NCBI GenBank assembly: GCA_037501455.1
Contig: CM074858.1
Span: forward strand, 44,885,001 to 44,949,000
DNA: 64,000 nt
Direction of reading: 5' to 3'
Source of the DNA: Lantana camara
Lineage: Eukaryota; Streptophyta; Magnoliopsida; Lamiales; Verbenaceae
Under the pieces are notes generated by a model that was given only the letters and a program-made list of their open reading frames with translations, was not told where the DNA came from and ran no database searches. This document shows, in pieces, positions 11,254-22,147 of the stretch. Position 1 is the stretch's first letter, and each line of letters starts with the position of its first letter. Both the position numbers and the translations under genes were made by a program.

Positions 11254-13960
11254 CTATTAGACTCTGGATGCGCTTCTCACATCTGTAATACGTTACAGGG
11301 AATGAGCAACGTCCGTGAGGTTGATGAAAGAGAACATGTTCTTCGAGTGGGCAATGGAGCAAGAGTTGCAGCAAAGGCCATAGGACATGTTAGGTTAATG
11401 TTAGGAGATGGTTTTATTTTAGTATTGAACAATGTTTTATTTGTTCCAGAGTTAGTTAAAAACATTATTTCCATTCCTGTACTAGACTTGGAAGGTTTTT
11501 CCTTCTCTATTACTAATGCTATGTTTTACATTTTGAAGAATGGTTCTTCACATGCATTAGGGTCTTTACAAAATGGTTTGTATTTAACTAATACTAATTT
11601 AAATCTCCTAAATGTCGAACGAGAAAACAAACGAAAATCAAATGACCAAACTTCAGCAAAGATTTGACATGCTAGACTTGGACATATCTCCAAGAATAGG
11701 CTTCTAAAGGTGGGAAAACTTAGGATCATTCAGTACGGATGATCTAAACGAGTTAACCACTTGTGAATCCTGTTTGAAGGGAAAGATGACTAAGTCCCCT
11801 TTTAAAGGGCATGTAGAGCGAAGCCAAAATCTTTTGGATTTGATCCATACAGATGTTTGCGGACCACTAAAATGTTAGTACCCGAAACGGCTGTAATTAC
11901 TTCATCACATTTACTGATGATTTCAGTAGATATGGGTATGTGTACCTGATGAAGCATAAGTCTGAGGCCTTTGAAAAGTTCATAGAGTATAAAACAGAGG
12001 TTGAGAACCAGACAGAACGCAAAATTAAGGCTCTTCGATCAGATCGAGGGGGCGAGTATTTAAGTGATCTCTTTCTTGGTTATTTGAAAGATAATGGGAT
12101 TATCTTACAATGGACTCCGCCCGGGACTCCTCAGTTAAATGGGGTGTCCGAGCGACGAAATCGGACTTTATTGGATATGGTCCGATCCATGATGAGTTTC
12201 ACGGATCTTCCAATATCGTTTTGGGGTTATGCCCTTGAAACGGCTGCGAAGATAATTAATTTAGTTCCTTCCAAATCTGTGCCCGAAATACCATATAAGA
12301 TGTGGTTTTCAAAACCCCCTACTTATTCATACCTTAGAGTTTGGGGATGTCCTGCATACGTCAAGAGACTAGTGGGAGATAAATTGGATTCCAGATCCAG
12401 TTTGTGTAAATTTGTAGGATACCCTAGAGAGTCTGTGGGTTACTATTTTTATGATCCCTCGGAACCAAAGGTGTTTGTTTTGAGGAATGCCACTTTTCTA
12501 GAAAAGGAGTTTCTAGTTGAAAAGTCAGGCAAGATAGCAGAACTTAGTGAAGTTCAAGATGAACCTACAAATGATCAAGTAATGGAACCTACCTCTTTCC
12601 CACAACGAGAAGTAAACACAAGCCCTAGCAGATCCGCGAGGACGATTGGATTGCCTACATCCATTTGGATACTTTAGCCATAGTTGCGTACTATGATTAC
12701 GAAATATGGCAAATGGATGTGAAAATGGCTTTTTTTAATGGAGATTTAGACAAAGACATTTATATGGAACAACCGGAAGGTTTCATATCCAGTGGGAGCG
12801 AACAGAAAGTCTGCAAACTCCAGAGATCCATATATGGACTCAAACAGGCGTCTAGAAGTTGGAACATCCGTTTTGATGAGACAGTCAAATCGTTTGGCTT
12901 TATCAAGAACGAGTATGAACCATGTGTTTACAAGAAAATCAGTGGGCGAGTCATACAATTTTTGGTGTTGTATGTAGATGATATCTTACTCATTAGGAAT
13001 GAGAAAGATGTGCTACAAAAAACAAAGACTTGGTTGTCTACTCAGTTTTCCATGAAGGACTTGGGAGAAGCTTCATTTATTCTCGGTATAAAAATCTATA
13101 GAGATAGATCAAAGAGATTAATAGGTATGTCCCAAGTTCAGTACATAGACAAAGTACTGAAACGATTCAGTACGGAGGAATCTAAGAGAGGATTCCTACC
13201 AATGAGACATGGGTTGATCCTCTCTAAATCAATGTGTCCTAACACTGAAGAAGAGAAGGATAGGATGTCTCCTATACCCTATGCATCTGCAATAGGGAGC
13301 ATAATGTATGCTATGTTATGTACTAGACCTGATGTCGCATACACTTTGAGCGTTACAAGTCGATTTCAGTCAAACTTTGGTGAGAGTCACTGGTCTGCCA
13401 TGAAATCCATCCTTGAGTACTTGAAAAGGACTAAGGAATTATTTCTTGTATACGGTGGAAAGGGAGAACTGAAATTAGAAGGATACACCGACTCAAGCTT
13501 CCAGTCGGATGTAGACGACTTTAAATCCATGTCCGGGTTCATATTCCGGTGAAATGGTGGTGCAGTAAGTTGGAAAAGTTCCAAACAGGAAACTACTGCC
13601 GACTCCACTTGTGAAGCGGAGTATATAGCTGCATCAGAGGCAGCGAAAGAAGGTGTGTGGATGAAAAACTTCATCCAAGAGTTGGATGTAGCGCCTAGCA
13701 TTGCTGACCCGATCGTTGTCTTATGTGACAATAACGGAGCGATTGCATAATCAAAGGAACCAAGAGCTCATCAACGGTCAAAGCACATCCTAAGAAGATT
13801 TCATCTAATTAGAGAAATCATAGAAAGAGGCGACGTTATTGTGGAACGTGTACCCTCGGCAGAAAACGTAGCAGACCCACTTACTAAGCCTCTTAGCCAA
13901 AAGGTCTTTGAAGGACATCTCCAGGAGATGGGTCTTAAGGCTATGGGCAATTGGCTCTGA
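11254..13960 (+). pseudogene. pol: Copia-2 Pol: protease, integrase, RT, RNase H (disrupted)
   Basis: The domains run in copia order. Protease motif DSGCASH begins at 11260. The GAG-pre-integrase motif HARLGH begins at 11668. Integrase has HTD near 11850, RSDRGGE with Asp at 12042, and SERRNR with Glu at 12150, giving D-x35-E. RT has QMDVK and an intact YVDD at 12971-12982. RNase H has YTDSSFQSD, CEAEY and CDNNGA. Lesions: stops at 11665-11667, 13550-13552 and 13748-13750; frameshifts near 11730 and 11875; and a deletion joining the integrase tail to the RT palm near 12665-12680, which removes the RT fingers (KARLVAKG and ETFSPV region, present in Copia-1). It cannot make a working polyprotein, so it must have been mobilised by another copy. 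Confidence 0.93.
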
Positions 13961-13975
13961 GGGCAAGTGGGAGAT
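13961..13975 (+). other. Copia-2 polypurine tract
   Basis: GGCAAGTGGGAGAT lies directly before the 3' LTR and would prime plus-strand DNA. Copia-1 has the same tract at 19545-19559. Confidence 0.85.
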
Positions 13976-15946
13976 TGTTAGAGTAGTGCCCTAGAAGAGC
14001 CAAATAGTTTAGGCCTCTTTTTGTAAACTACTCTTATTAGCAGCAATTTGTGACATTAATGAAATAATAAATGTAACGTTTCATAGTCGTTTAATTCTAT
14101 GTGGCCAATTCATCATGTCTCATTCAAGTTTATTAATTACATATTATAACTGTTTGTGTATGGATGAAACCCCAAGGTCACATTAAGCTACGGGACTTGA
14201 CCTCGCATAGGGATGGAGGTTATGAAACAAGTCTCTATGGCGTGACCTAAACCAACTCCAAGTCGAAGAGTCTAATAAGCACGGGGATGTTGACTTGACT
14301 CGTTTGAGACTTGCTCATACGACGTGCCTTTTAGAAAGGTTACTTTGTTTCATAAGTATTGAATGTAGAGACATTCACACGCGTATGGGGGTGCTTGTTA
14401 GGGAACAAGTACACTGAGGATCCCGACAGGAACACCTCAATGGGGTAAGGCTTTTACGCCTTAATGATGAGGTTGGTTCCCTAGTTATGGTAGTGTCTAA
14501 ATGGTCCTTAGACTTGAGGCTCCATTGATGCTCTGTGCATGACAAGGGCAATGTTTGATATGCGCCTAGAGATTCATGGGTTCCATGAATCTCGTTATGG
14601 TTGTATGTTGGCGTTGTTCGAATCATGTATGGGGGCATATGAGAGGCCAACATAGAATCTATCGCTCGTCTAGAAGAACGAGTGAATCACCCATGAGTTC
14701 TATTGTAGCACATTCCACTTAAATCCTTGCGCAAGGTAGTGATATCTAAATTAGGAAATGGGTTTCCTAGAGTGTTAGATCAAATGGAATTGCTATTAGA
14801 ATTAATTCATAGCATTAGGACTAATAGGGTTCTATTATTCCCATGCCCTAGGTCCTAATCGGGGATTAGACGATAGAAGGATCTTATCTCACGGTATCCA
14901 TGAGACTGAAAGGTTCACAGCATAAACTTCACCTGTTGGATGGGTGGTCATGAGCTTGTCACTAGACATCGATCATGATCTGTAGGTACTGATTAATTAA
15001 AAGGAGTTTTAATTAAACAGTGATTAATTGAAAGAGTTCAATTAAATCAATAAGATAAAAGATTATCTGAAATACCACATTAAGAATGTGGGCCTACTAC
15101 TATTCATTGGTGAACCTAAGGGGTCACACAATGACTCTAATTGAACAACAAGATTATCTAAAGATCAATAGAGATTGATTGATGAATTAAAAGAGTTTAA
15201 TTTATGAGAGAGTAATTAATTAATAATTGTATTAATTAATTTATGCTTAATTGTTTAGCTATTGAGAATAGATGTTAAAGAGTTAACATTAATTTAAATA
15301 AGTGTATTTAAATTAATTGGACTTGAAATTTAATTAGGAGTAATTAATTTTTTTAAGTCCACAAATTTAATTAGATGTTGGACTTTTGATTTAATTATTG
15401 TAATTAAATTAAGTCCACTAATTAAATAAATATTGGGCCTTTTAATTTAATTAGTAGTAATTTAATTAAAGCCCATTATATCAACTAGCTTAGCCCATAA
15501 GGTTTTTGACCTAGGGTTAAGCATATAAACAGATTTGTGAGAAGAAAGAAATGATCGTTGTTTTTCTTCTTTTCTGCTTTCTCTCCAAGTCTCTCTCTTC
15601 TCTCTCTTTTCTCAATACAGTATTGAGAATACTATTAGATAATCAATATCTAATTAGTGTTCTAGTGTGCTAATTGATTAGTTATTCAATTACGAGTCGT
15701 GGACTACCTTAGAGGAATTCCGCGTGGGATTCTTGGAAGAAGATCGGATAGAAGAGAAGCGGGTAGGTTTTGGAAAACCTTCTAGTCATCGTCATCAATA
15801 GGAAGCGAAAGAGGTATTCGATTCTTCTTCCGCTTAAATCGTAAATTTGAATCAAAGGCTGATCTTAATTGGAATTCCGATAAAACTTGTTTTATAATCC
15901 CTAAAAATTTTAACTTCCGCTGCGTTAGGGTTGACGAATTCCAACA
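13976..15946 (+). repeat. Copia-2 3' LTR
   Basis: 1,971 bp from TGTTAGAG to TTCCAACA. Differences from the 5' LTR seen by eye are one extra T near 14015, and substitutions near 14744, 15256, 15282 and 15746. The TATA box is at 15524-15530. Confidence 0.96.
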
Positions 15947-16763
15947 CCACCGTCATCTGCTTCTTTCTCTCTCGCCGTTTCTCAGCTCGAAAAGGTTGCA
16001 GAAACAGTAATCGTTGGCAGCCCTGTTCGCTCTTTCTCACCTTCAAGAATTGGGACCAGCTCCACCATTTCCAGTCGCCCTTGCCACCTATCCTTGCAGC
16101 AACTTCGCCCTAGGAAGCAACCTTCTCCAGTTCTCCTCACTTTACTGTCTCAGCATCACGTCGTTGCCCCGCCACCACCGGACTTTGGCCTCAGCACCAC
16201 CTCATCTCGACAGATCCGACACCACCGCCAACTCTTCTTGCTGCTAATTGGAAACCCCACTCTCTGCATCAATTAATTTCATAATCTGAGTGTATTATGT
16301 TAATGAAATTTAGTTCACTCATTTAATTGATTATAGAATAGCTTAATTTCAGTTTGTATCATAAGGTTGTATACTTTAAAATTGGAATTTGTATCTCTGT
16401 ATGAATTTATATTTAAGGAAGTTAAACAATTGTGGTATATACTTTGCTAACTGAATCTTGGGGGGCTTTGTTTTAATCCAAATTAATTATTTTGAGGGTT
16501 GTGGGTGTACGTACTGTGTGGACATGGAGGTGTGTTATATATATATATACGCTAGAATATTAGTTTTAATTAATTTGAATCTTGAGATAATTAATATATT
16601 TGTACTACTTAGCTTAGCTTGCAAATTGATGCGTGTGTGTGGTTGCATTATTCAATTTAATGAATTAAATGTGATTGTTGGGGTGTGGCCTTCTGTGTTG
16701 TATATATGTGTAAATATGCATGTGTAATTCTTATATGTATATTAAATAATTAGGCCTTAAGTG

Positions 16764-16765
<2 letters not shown>

Positions 16766-16807
<42 letters not shown>
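16766..16807. repeat. (TA)n microsatellite in LTR-S1
   Basis: A perfect TA run of about 40 bases, flanked on both sides by the same 13-base word CCTTAAGTGGGTA (16755-16767 and 16808-16820). Confidence 0.95.
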
Positions 16808-16811
<4 letters not shown>

Positions 16812-17250
16812 AAGTGGGTATGTTTGTGTAATCGAATGTTGAGATTATATTATGATAATATGTAGGAATATATGTATACATATTTTATGTGTTATGCAGA
16901 ATGTATATACAAATGTATTGTGTGCTGCTAATTCTGAACTCGTTATCTTTTGAAAATGGGTTTAATTGAATTAATGAGTTATTGCATTCAGTAATTGAGT
17001 GTTTGTGAATGTGGATATAGTGTGCGTTACTGTATACATATATTAAATATATATTTATATATAATTATAGTTGTCTAATTTAATTAAGCTACTTGGTGGA
17101 TTAATGATAATATACGAACACATACATGGAATATTACATCATTTTACAATTTCTGTATACATGTCGTAGCATTCCACATCACCTCATTCGTCTTACTTGG
17201 TCTGATACTGAGTTTTCTTATGAGTACACATTATTTTCCTTCTTGTACAG

Positions 17251-17325
17251 TTCCTCTCCAGGGTGGAGGTTTCCGGATCAAATAGGCACCCGTATTGTTC
17301 ATGTTCTTGTCTCGTGGTATTCCAG
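17251..17325 (+). other. Exon-like 75-base block in LTR-S1
   Basis: Preceded by the acceptor-like CTTCTTGTACAG, begins TTCCTCTCCAGGGTGGAG, and ends CCAG|GTGAGG. The block in LTR-S2 is also exactly 75 bases and is clearly homologous. Confidence 0.5.
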
Positions 17326-18573
17326 GTGAGGGTGTTTTTCGTTCTAGTTATGTATTAACTATAAAACTTGCATGAATGAGCTTTGGCCTAAAACCATAGT
17401 TATATTTATATTGATTTCAAGCTTTTATCGAGTAAATATTTATGAAAATTGAACCTATTTTTATTGTTACCTACTGATCCTTCCTGTTTTGGCGAGATAT
17501 TGTACTACCCACTGATTGGGGCCTAGGGTGAGTGTATTGAGTAATCCCGGGGAGGTATCAGGCCGACGGTGATCTCTTGCACTCCCCACATTGTGAGATG
17601 AACCCGGAATCCACTAGGAGGTTAGTGGAGGATGGAGTTTCGGTCCTTGAGGATTCATGCACCCATTGACCTACTGATTGGATGGCGAGGGCTAGCTACC
17701 CAGACCATCACTGGAGGGAAAAGGAGATCGGGCTGTGAGTCCGGCACCACGGGCTGCCCTCGGGTTACTGATTGATTGCACTGATTGACTGTACTGATTG
17801 ATTACACTATTGCACTGATTGCACTTTGTAATATCGGTTGCATTGCATGATCACCCTTAAAACTAAAACCTAATTATTGTACACTGTCGGAGTTTGGTTG
17901 GAGATTGTACACGCTCACTCGTCGAGCTACTGATAGCCTGAAATTGTAATTAATTGTAAACTGATAATTGTAAAGTCCGAGCATGGAGTAACTGAATTCT
18001 TGCCGTTCACGGGAACTGCTTTATCTAAAATCTTGCTCGGGATTTACAACTTGCATATGCATGTTTCTATATATATGTATACCTCCTGCTAACTCAGTCT
18101 TCTAGAGACTGACCCCTCTTTCCCTTTCCTCCAGTTCCTTTTGCATGTGTTGAGTACTAGGCGGAGTTAGAGTGATCGTGTCCTTGTTCGAGTCCTTCAC
18201 ATGTACACTCACTGCATATTATATTTCTTCTCGTATTGTATTGATTAAATTATTGGGCCGAGGTGCCACTTATTAAATTGATATTATTTCGGGGAAAGGT
18301 TATGACAGGATTCTGGATCTAGTTGAACCCGTTGTTATATCATTGCATTGTATGGATTCGGGACAGGTTATTGAATTAGTGGAACCCGTGTTTAAATTCT
18401 TGTTGAAATGCATCTTTTGTTGATTGGTTCAGGGTTAGATTCCGCCCAGTCAGTTCTTTTTATTGTCTTCCGTTCGCTATGAGTTTGGTTCATGTATGGA
18501 TTAGTCCATTTCATATGTGGATCGAGCTCATAGTGCGGGGATGCGATGCCCGCGTTCAGGGTGCTACAACATC

Positions 18574-19543
18574 CTTCTCATTGGGAATGCGAAGGATGAC
18601 ATGAAAGTAACAAAGTCTTGGTTATCGAACCAATTTAAGATGAAGGATCTTGGTGATGCATCCTACATTCTCGGGATGAAGATCTATTAGGATAGATCTA
18701 GAAGATTGTTAGGATTATCACAGTCGATTTACATAGATAAAATAGTAAAGAGGTTTAGTATGGAAGAATCCAAACGTGGAAAACTTCCAATGGGCCCGAG
18801 AACAGTTCTTTCGAAGAAGCTGTGTCCCAAGACTGAACTTGAAAAGTTCAGGATGTCCAGAATTCCTTATGCATCAGCTATAGGAAGTATAATGTATGCG
18901 ATGCTATGTACTCGACCGGATGTAGCTTATGCACTTAGCGTGACTAGTCGATTCCAACTGACCCTGGTGAAGGTCACTGGACTGCTGTAAAGAACATCCT
19001 TAAGTATTTGCGAAGAACTAAGGATTTGTTCTTGGTTTACGGAGGCTAGTAGGATCTTGTCATTAGAGGATACTGTGGTGCAAGCTTTGCATCAGACATG
19101 GATGACTTTAAATCCATGTCAGGATATTCTGCCTGAACAGTGGAGCAGTGAGTTGGAAAAGTTCCAAGCAATAGACCACTGCACATTCGATCACTGTGGC
19201 CGAATACTTAGCTCCAAATGACGCAGCTAAGGAAGGTGATTAGGTAAGAAACTTCATCCAAGAGTTGGGTGCAGTTCCTAGCATTAAAGACCCCGTTACA
19301 GTGTTTTGTGAAAACACCGGGACGGTTGCTCAAGCAAGACAACACATATCTCACCAAAGGACTAAACAGATTTTGAGGAAGCATCACTTGATTCGTGATA
19401 TCGTTAAGAGAGGAGATGTGCAAATTGAAAGGGTCACATCGCCAGAGAACATCGCAGATCCACTTACAAAAGCCCTTAGTCAATAGGCTTTCGAAGGACA
19501 TTTTCAGAAGATGGGACTTAGATTAGCACCTGAGTGGTTTTGA
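18574..19543 (+). pseudogene. Copia-1 RT C-terminal part and RNase H fragment
   Basis: This continues the fragment ending at 5500 after removal of LTR-S1. It shows LLIGN after the YVDD box, MKDLGDASYILGMKIY, then IPYASAIGSIMYAMLCTRPDVAYALSVTSRF across 18850-18960 (shown here only to name the region), and RNase H remnants ending KALSQ. There is a stop at 18688-18690 and several more between 19040 and 19260, with frame changes. The final TGA is at 19541-19543. The sequence is close to the Copia-2 RT, so the two elements are related subfamilies, but this copy is far more decayed. Confidence 0.9.
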
Positions 19544-19544
19544 T

Positions 19545-19559
19545 GGGCAAGTGGGAGAT
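19545..19559 (+). other. Copia-1 polypurine tract
   Basis: GGGCAAGTGGGAGAT sits directly before the 3' LTR, as in Copia-2. Confidence 0.8.
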
Positions 19560-21057
19560 TATTAGGAATAGTGCCCTTAAAGCAGATGTTTGCTTTACTA
19601 ATTCCTTGTAAAATCACAAACAGTCTTTGTGTAACGTCCCAACTTTTCACTATTTTAAAATGACATATGTGTTTACGAATTTGCGCGAATTTATTGGTTA
19701 TATGTGTTGTCTATATCTAAATTTCAATGTTTAATTTCTAAATATGTGATTAACTGAAATATATGTAATATTTGAATTGGAATGAATTCGATTACTTGAA
19801 CCACTTGTGCATGAATAATTATGTATTTCCTAATTATAAGTTTAAATTATTTAATTTCGTAATTAACCGTTTTGATAATTCTTATTTCAATTTTAATAAA
19901 TTTTCTATATATATATATATTACGTTATATTTATTTTAAATATTTAAAAATAGATTCTTTATTTTATTTGAATTTTGGAAATATATGAATTCTTGGTCGA
20001 TTTGCATTTACGTGACAAGTTGCGCGCCATTAATATGTGAAATGAATCCGGAATTTTGTGAAAATTTAATATGTTGTAGATATATGTGTCATGAATGTGT
20101 ACGTATGTTCGTTTCATGTTTTCGGATTCGTTTGATTGCGTTTTTAATTTATTTGGTATGATTGGAACCAAACGGGGGGCTAACGAGCACTTAGCGCACC
20201 CTTGGTTCCGTATGTGATATCTTGCGCTATGGAACTCGGAATCGAGTTCCGTCAACTTCGTTGAACTCGTAACGAAAATTCAGGTTCAATAAACTTAACC
20301 TCATATTTTTCTAAGATCATTTGAACCCCCCGAAATTCAATCGAAAACCGAATCGAATGCAAAACTGCCACATTTTACTAAAAGAGCCATAACTTGTCCA
20401 AACCTTGACCAAATTAACCATGGTTAGAGTCTATGGAACCCTAGTTAAGCCCACTATCTGAACTTATTCCACTAAACTGAACTAACCCTCACAAACAAGA
20501 GAAATATCAGTCCCAAATCTCTGCTCCAGTTCCAATCCCGTAACCATGCCCAACCTTGGAGATTCAATCTCAAATCTCTTCCATCTTCCATCTAATCCAC
20601 AAGGTGAGTTTAGGGTTGTGATATACATTCAATATGTGTCATTTTAAGTTATGCATCCCCAATTTTGAGCTAGTTTTCATGGGTTTATGGCTGTTTTGGT
20701 TTAATAGCTAGGTTATGAGCATATTTGTTGATCTCTTCCATTTCTTGATGAATTTGATTGATTCCAAACATGATTATGATTGTCTTGATCTCTTCTTTGC
20801 ATTCATGGTGATGTATTAGGTGGTAATTGAGGCATTCATGAGCTACCATTAATGAAACCTTGAAGATATATCATGAAAAGAGCACCCTTGCCTTCATCTC
20901 ACGTTTCCTCACTTTAGGAGCTTGTTTGATTGATGTTTTAGAGTGGTTTCCTTTCATATTTGAGTTCATAACATACCTGGAATTGTTGGTTCAAGATTGA
21001 GATACTGCTGCTCTGTTTTTCGTTAGTATGCTGCGTCATTTGCTACTGTTGCGTGGA

Positions 21058-21213
21058 GGTCGCGCCCGCGACTTGATTTGCCTTTAATTCAGTCGCGGCC
21101 GTGACTCCATATTTAGCTGCTCTCGTATTCTGCAAAAATTGGAGGAAATCTGTTGAAAAATAGGGTAGCGGCCGCTACCATTTCATGAAGAAAATGGGTC
21201 GCGTCCGCGACCC
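21058..21213. repeat. Palindrome cluster of LTR-S2 (four units)
   Basis: Units are 21059-21072 (arms GTCGCG/CGCGAC), 21091-21106 (AGTCGCGGCCGTGACT, one mismatched pair), 21164-21179 (GGTAGCGGCCGCTACC, perfect 16 bp) and 21196-21213 (arms GGGTCGCG/CGCGACCC). The surrounding DNA is AT-rich, so the GC-rich dyads stand out. Confidence 0.9.
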
Positions 21214-22072
21214 CTGAGCTGCAGAAAGTTTCAGTTTTAAAAATCATTTGCATGGTTTGTATTTGCTTTCCTTTCTCCTTCTTTGCATGCATGGCTGCGA
21301 ATAGGTATGTATATATATAAATGTTTGCATACAAAGTGTGTTAATTTCATTTGTTTTATAGTAAGTGCATATACTATATGAATTTGGTTAAATGCATGCA
21401 TAGTTGTTCCATTTTATTTTAAATTTGCATGAATGTTACGTACACTTATATATAAATGTATATTGATATGATTTTGTATATTTAATTAAAGATTTGTTTA
21501 ATTTATTTAAATTTTAGAATTTAATTGTTATCTATTTTGTGTTATTTAATTTCGAATATGACGTGAATGTGTATATTTACCTAATTCCTAATTGTAAACA
21601 TGTTATACTACGTGTGATGATCGTTATTTGAAATTCTAGGATCAATTTGATTTAAATGTGAAAGTTATGAACTTAAACGAATTTAAATGTTATAAGTATG
21701 CTCTGGGTGCTCTATATTCGACCCTTAAGTGAACTCTTACTTCCTCTTAATAACTTATATGAATTGTATACATGGTATAATATGTATTATGTGTATCATT
21801 TGAATTCCTTGAATTAAATTGGTAGGATTCATGAAAGTGATGAACCTAAATGATGTGGAATGAGTCTTGATATGAATGCGTTGAACGTTTATATGTCCTT
21901 GAAGTATTAATCATACACATGAACGTTTGCATGAATTACTTGATTATATGACCTCACAACATGATTCATGCTCTTTATGCGTTTCATATCATGTGCATAG
22001 CATGCCGTGCGTCTATGTGGTCACATATTAAGTCAATTCTCACGAGTACACATTGCTCCTTCCTTTGTACAG

Positions 22073-22147
22073 TTCGTTTCCAGGGCGGAGACTTCCGATT
22101 TGACTAGGCACCCGCATAATTATGCTTTATGTCCCGTGGTCTTCTAG
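22073..22147 (+). other. Exon-like 75-base block in LTR-S2
   Basis: Acceptor TTCCTTTGTACAG precedes it; it carries CCAGGGCGGAG and ends CTTCTAG|GTGAGG. It has the same length as the LTR-S1 block. Confidence 0.55.

Larger units (their letters stand above)
6220..15946 (+). mobile_element. Copia-2: young Ty1/copia element with two LTRs
   Basis: A full-length element of 9,727 bp: 5' LTR 6220-8189, primer-binding site 8191-8203, leader to 10374, gag-pol 10375-13960, purine tract, and 3' LTR 13976-15946. It is flanked by CCACC at 6215-6219 and 15947-15951, and the LTR-S1 sequence is continuous once the element is removed. The order gag, protease, integrase, RT, RNase H places it in Ty1/copia. The proteins resemble those usually annotated as TNT1-94-like, but I do not assign a lineage. 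By eye the two LTRs differ by four substitutions and one single-base indel, so the insertion is recent. The coding region is nevertheless badly broken. Confidence 0.96.
5501..18568 (+). mobile_element. LTR-S1: solo LTR, split by Copia-2
   Basis: The LTR starts at 5501 (TCTGACGCCCCG, its second base apparently mutated) and ends at 18568 (GGTGCTACA). It sits in the Copia-1 RT, flanked by GCATC (5496-5500) and ACATC (18569-18573), a 5-bp TSD with one change. Without Copia-2 (6220-15946) and its duplicated site it is about 3.3 kb. It has the shared LTR plan: a TTCTTGTACAG acceptor, a 75-base exon-like block at 17251-17325 ending CCAG|GTGAGG, a GACGGTGATC block near 17560, and CTAGGCGG at 18157-18164. 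It lacks the palindrome cluster seen in six other LTR types. No primer site or internal domain follows, so it is a solo LTR. Confidence 0.82.
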
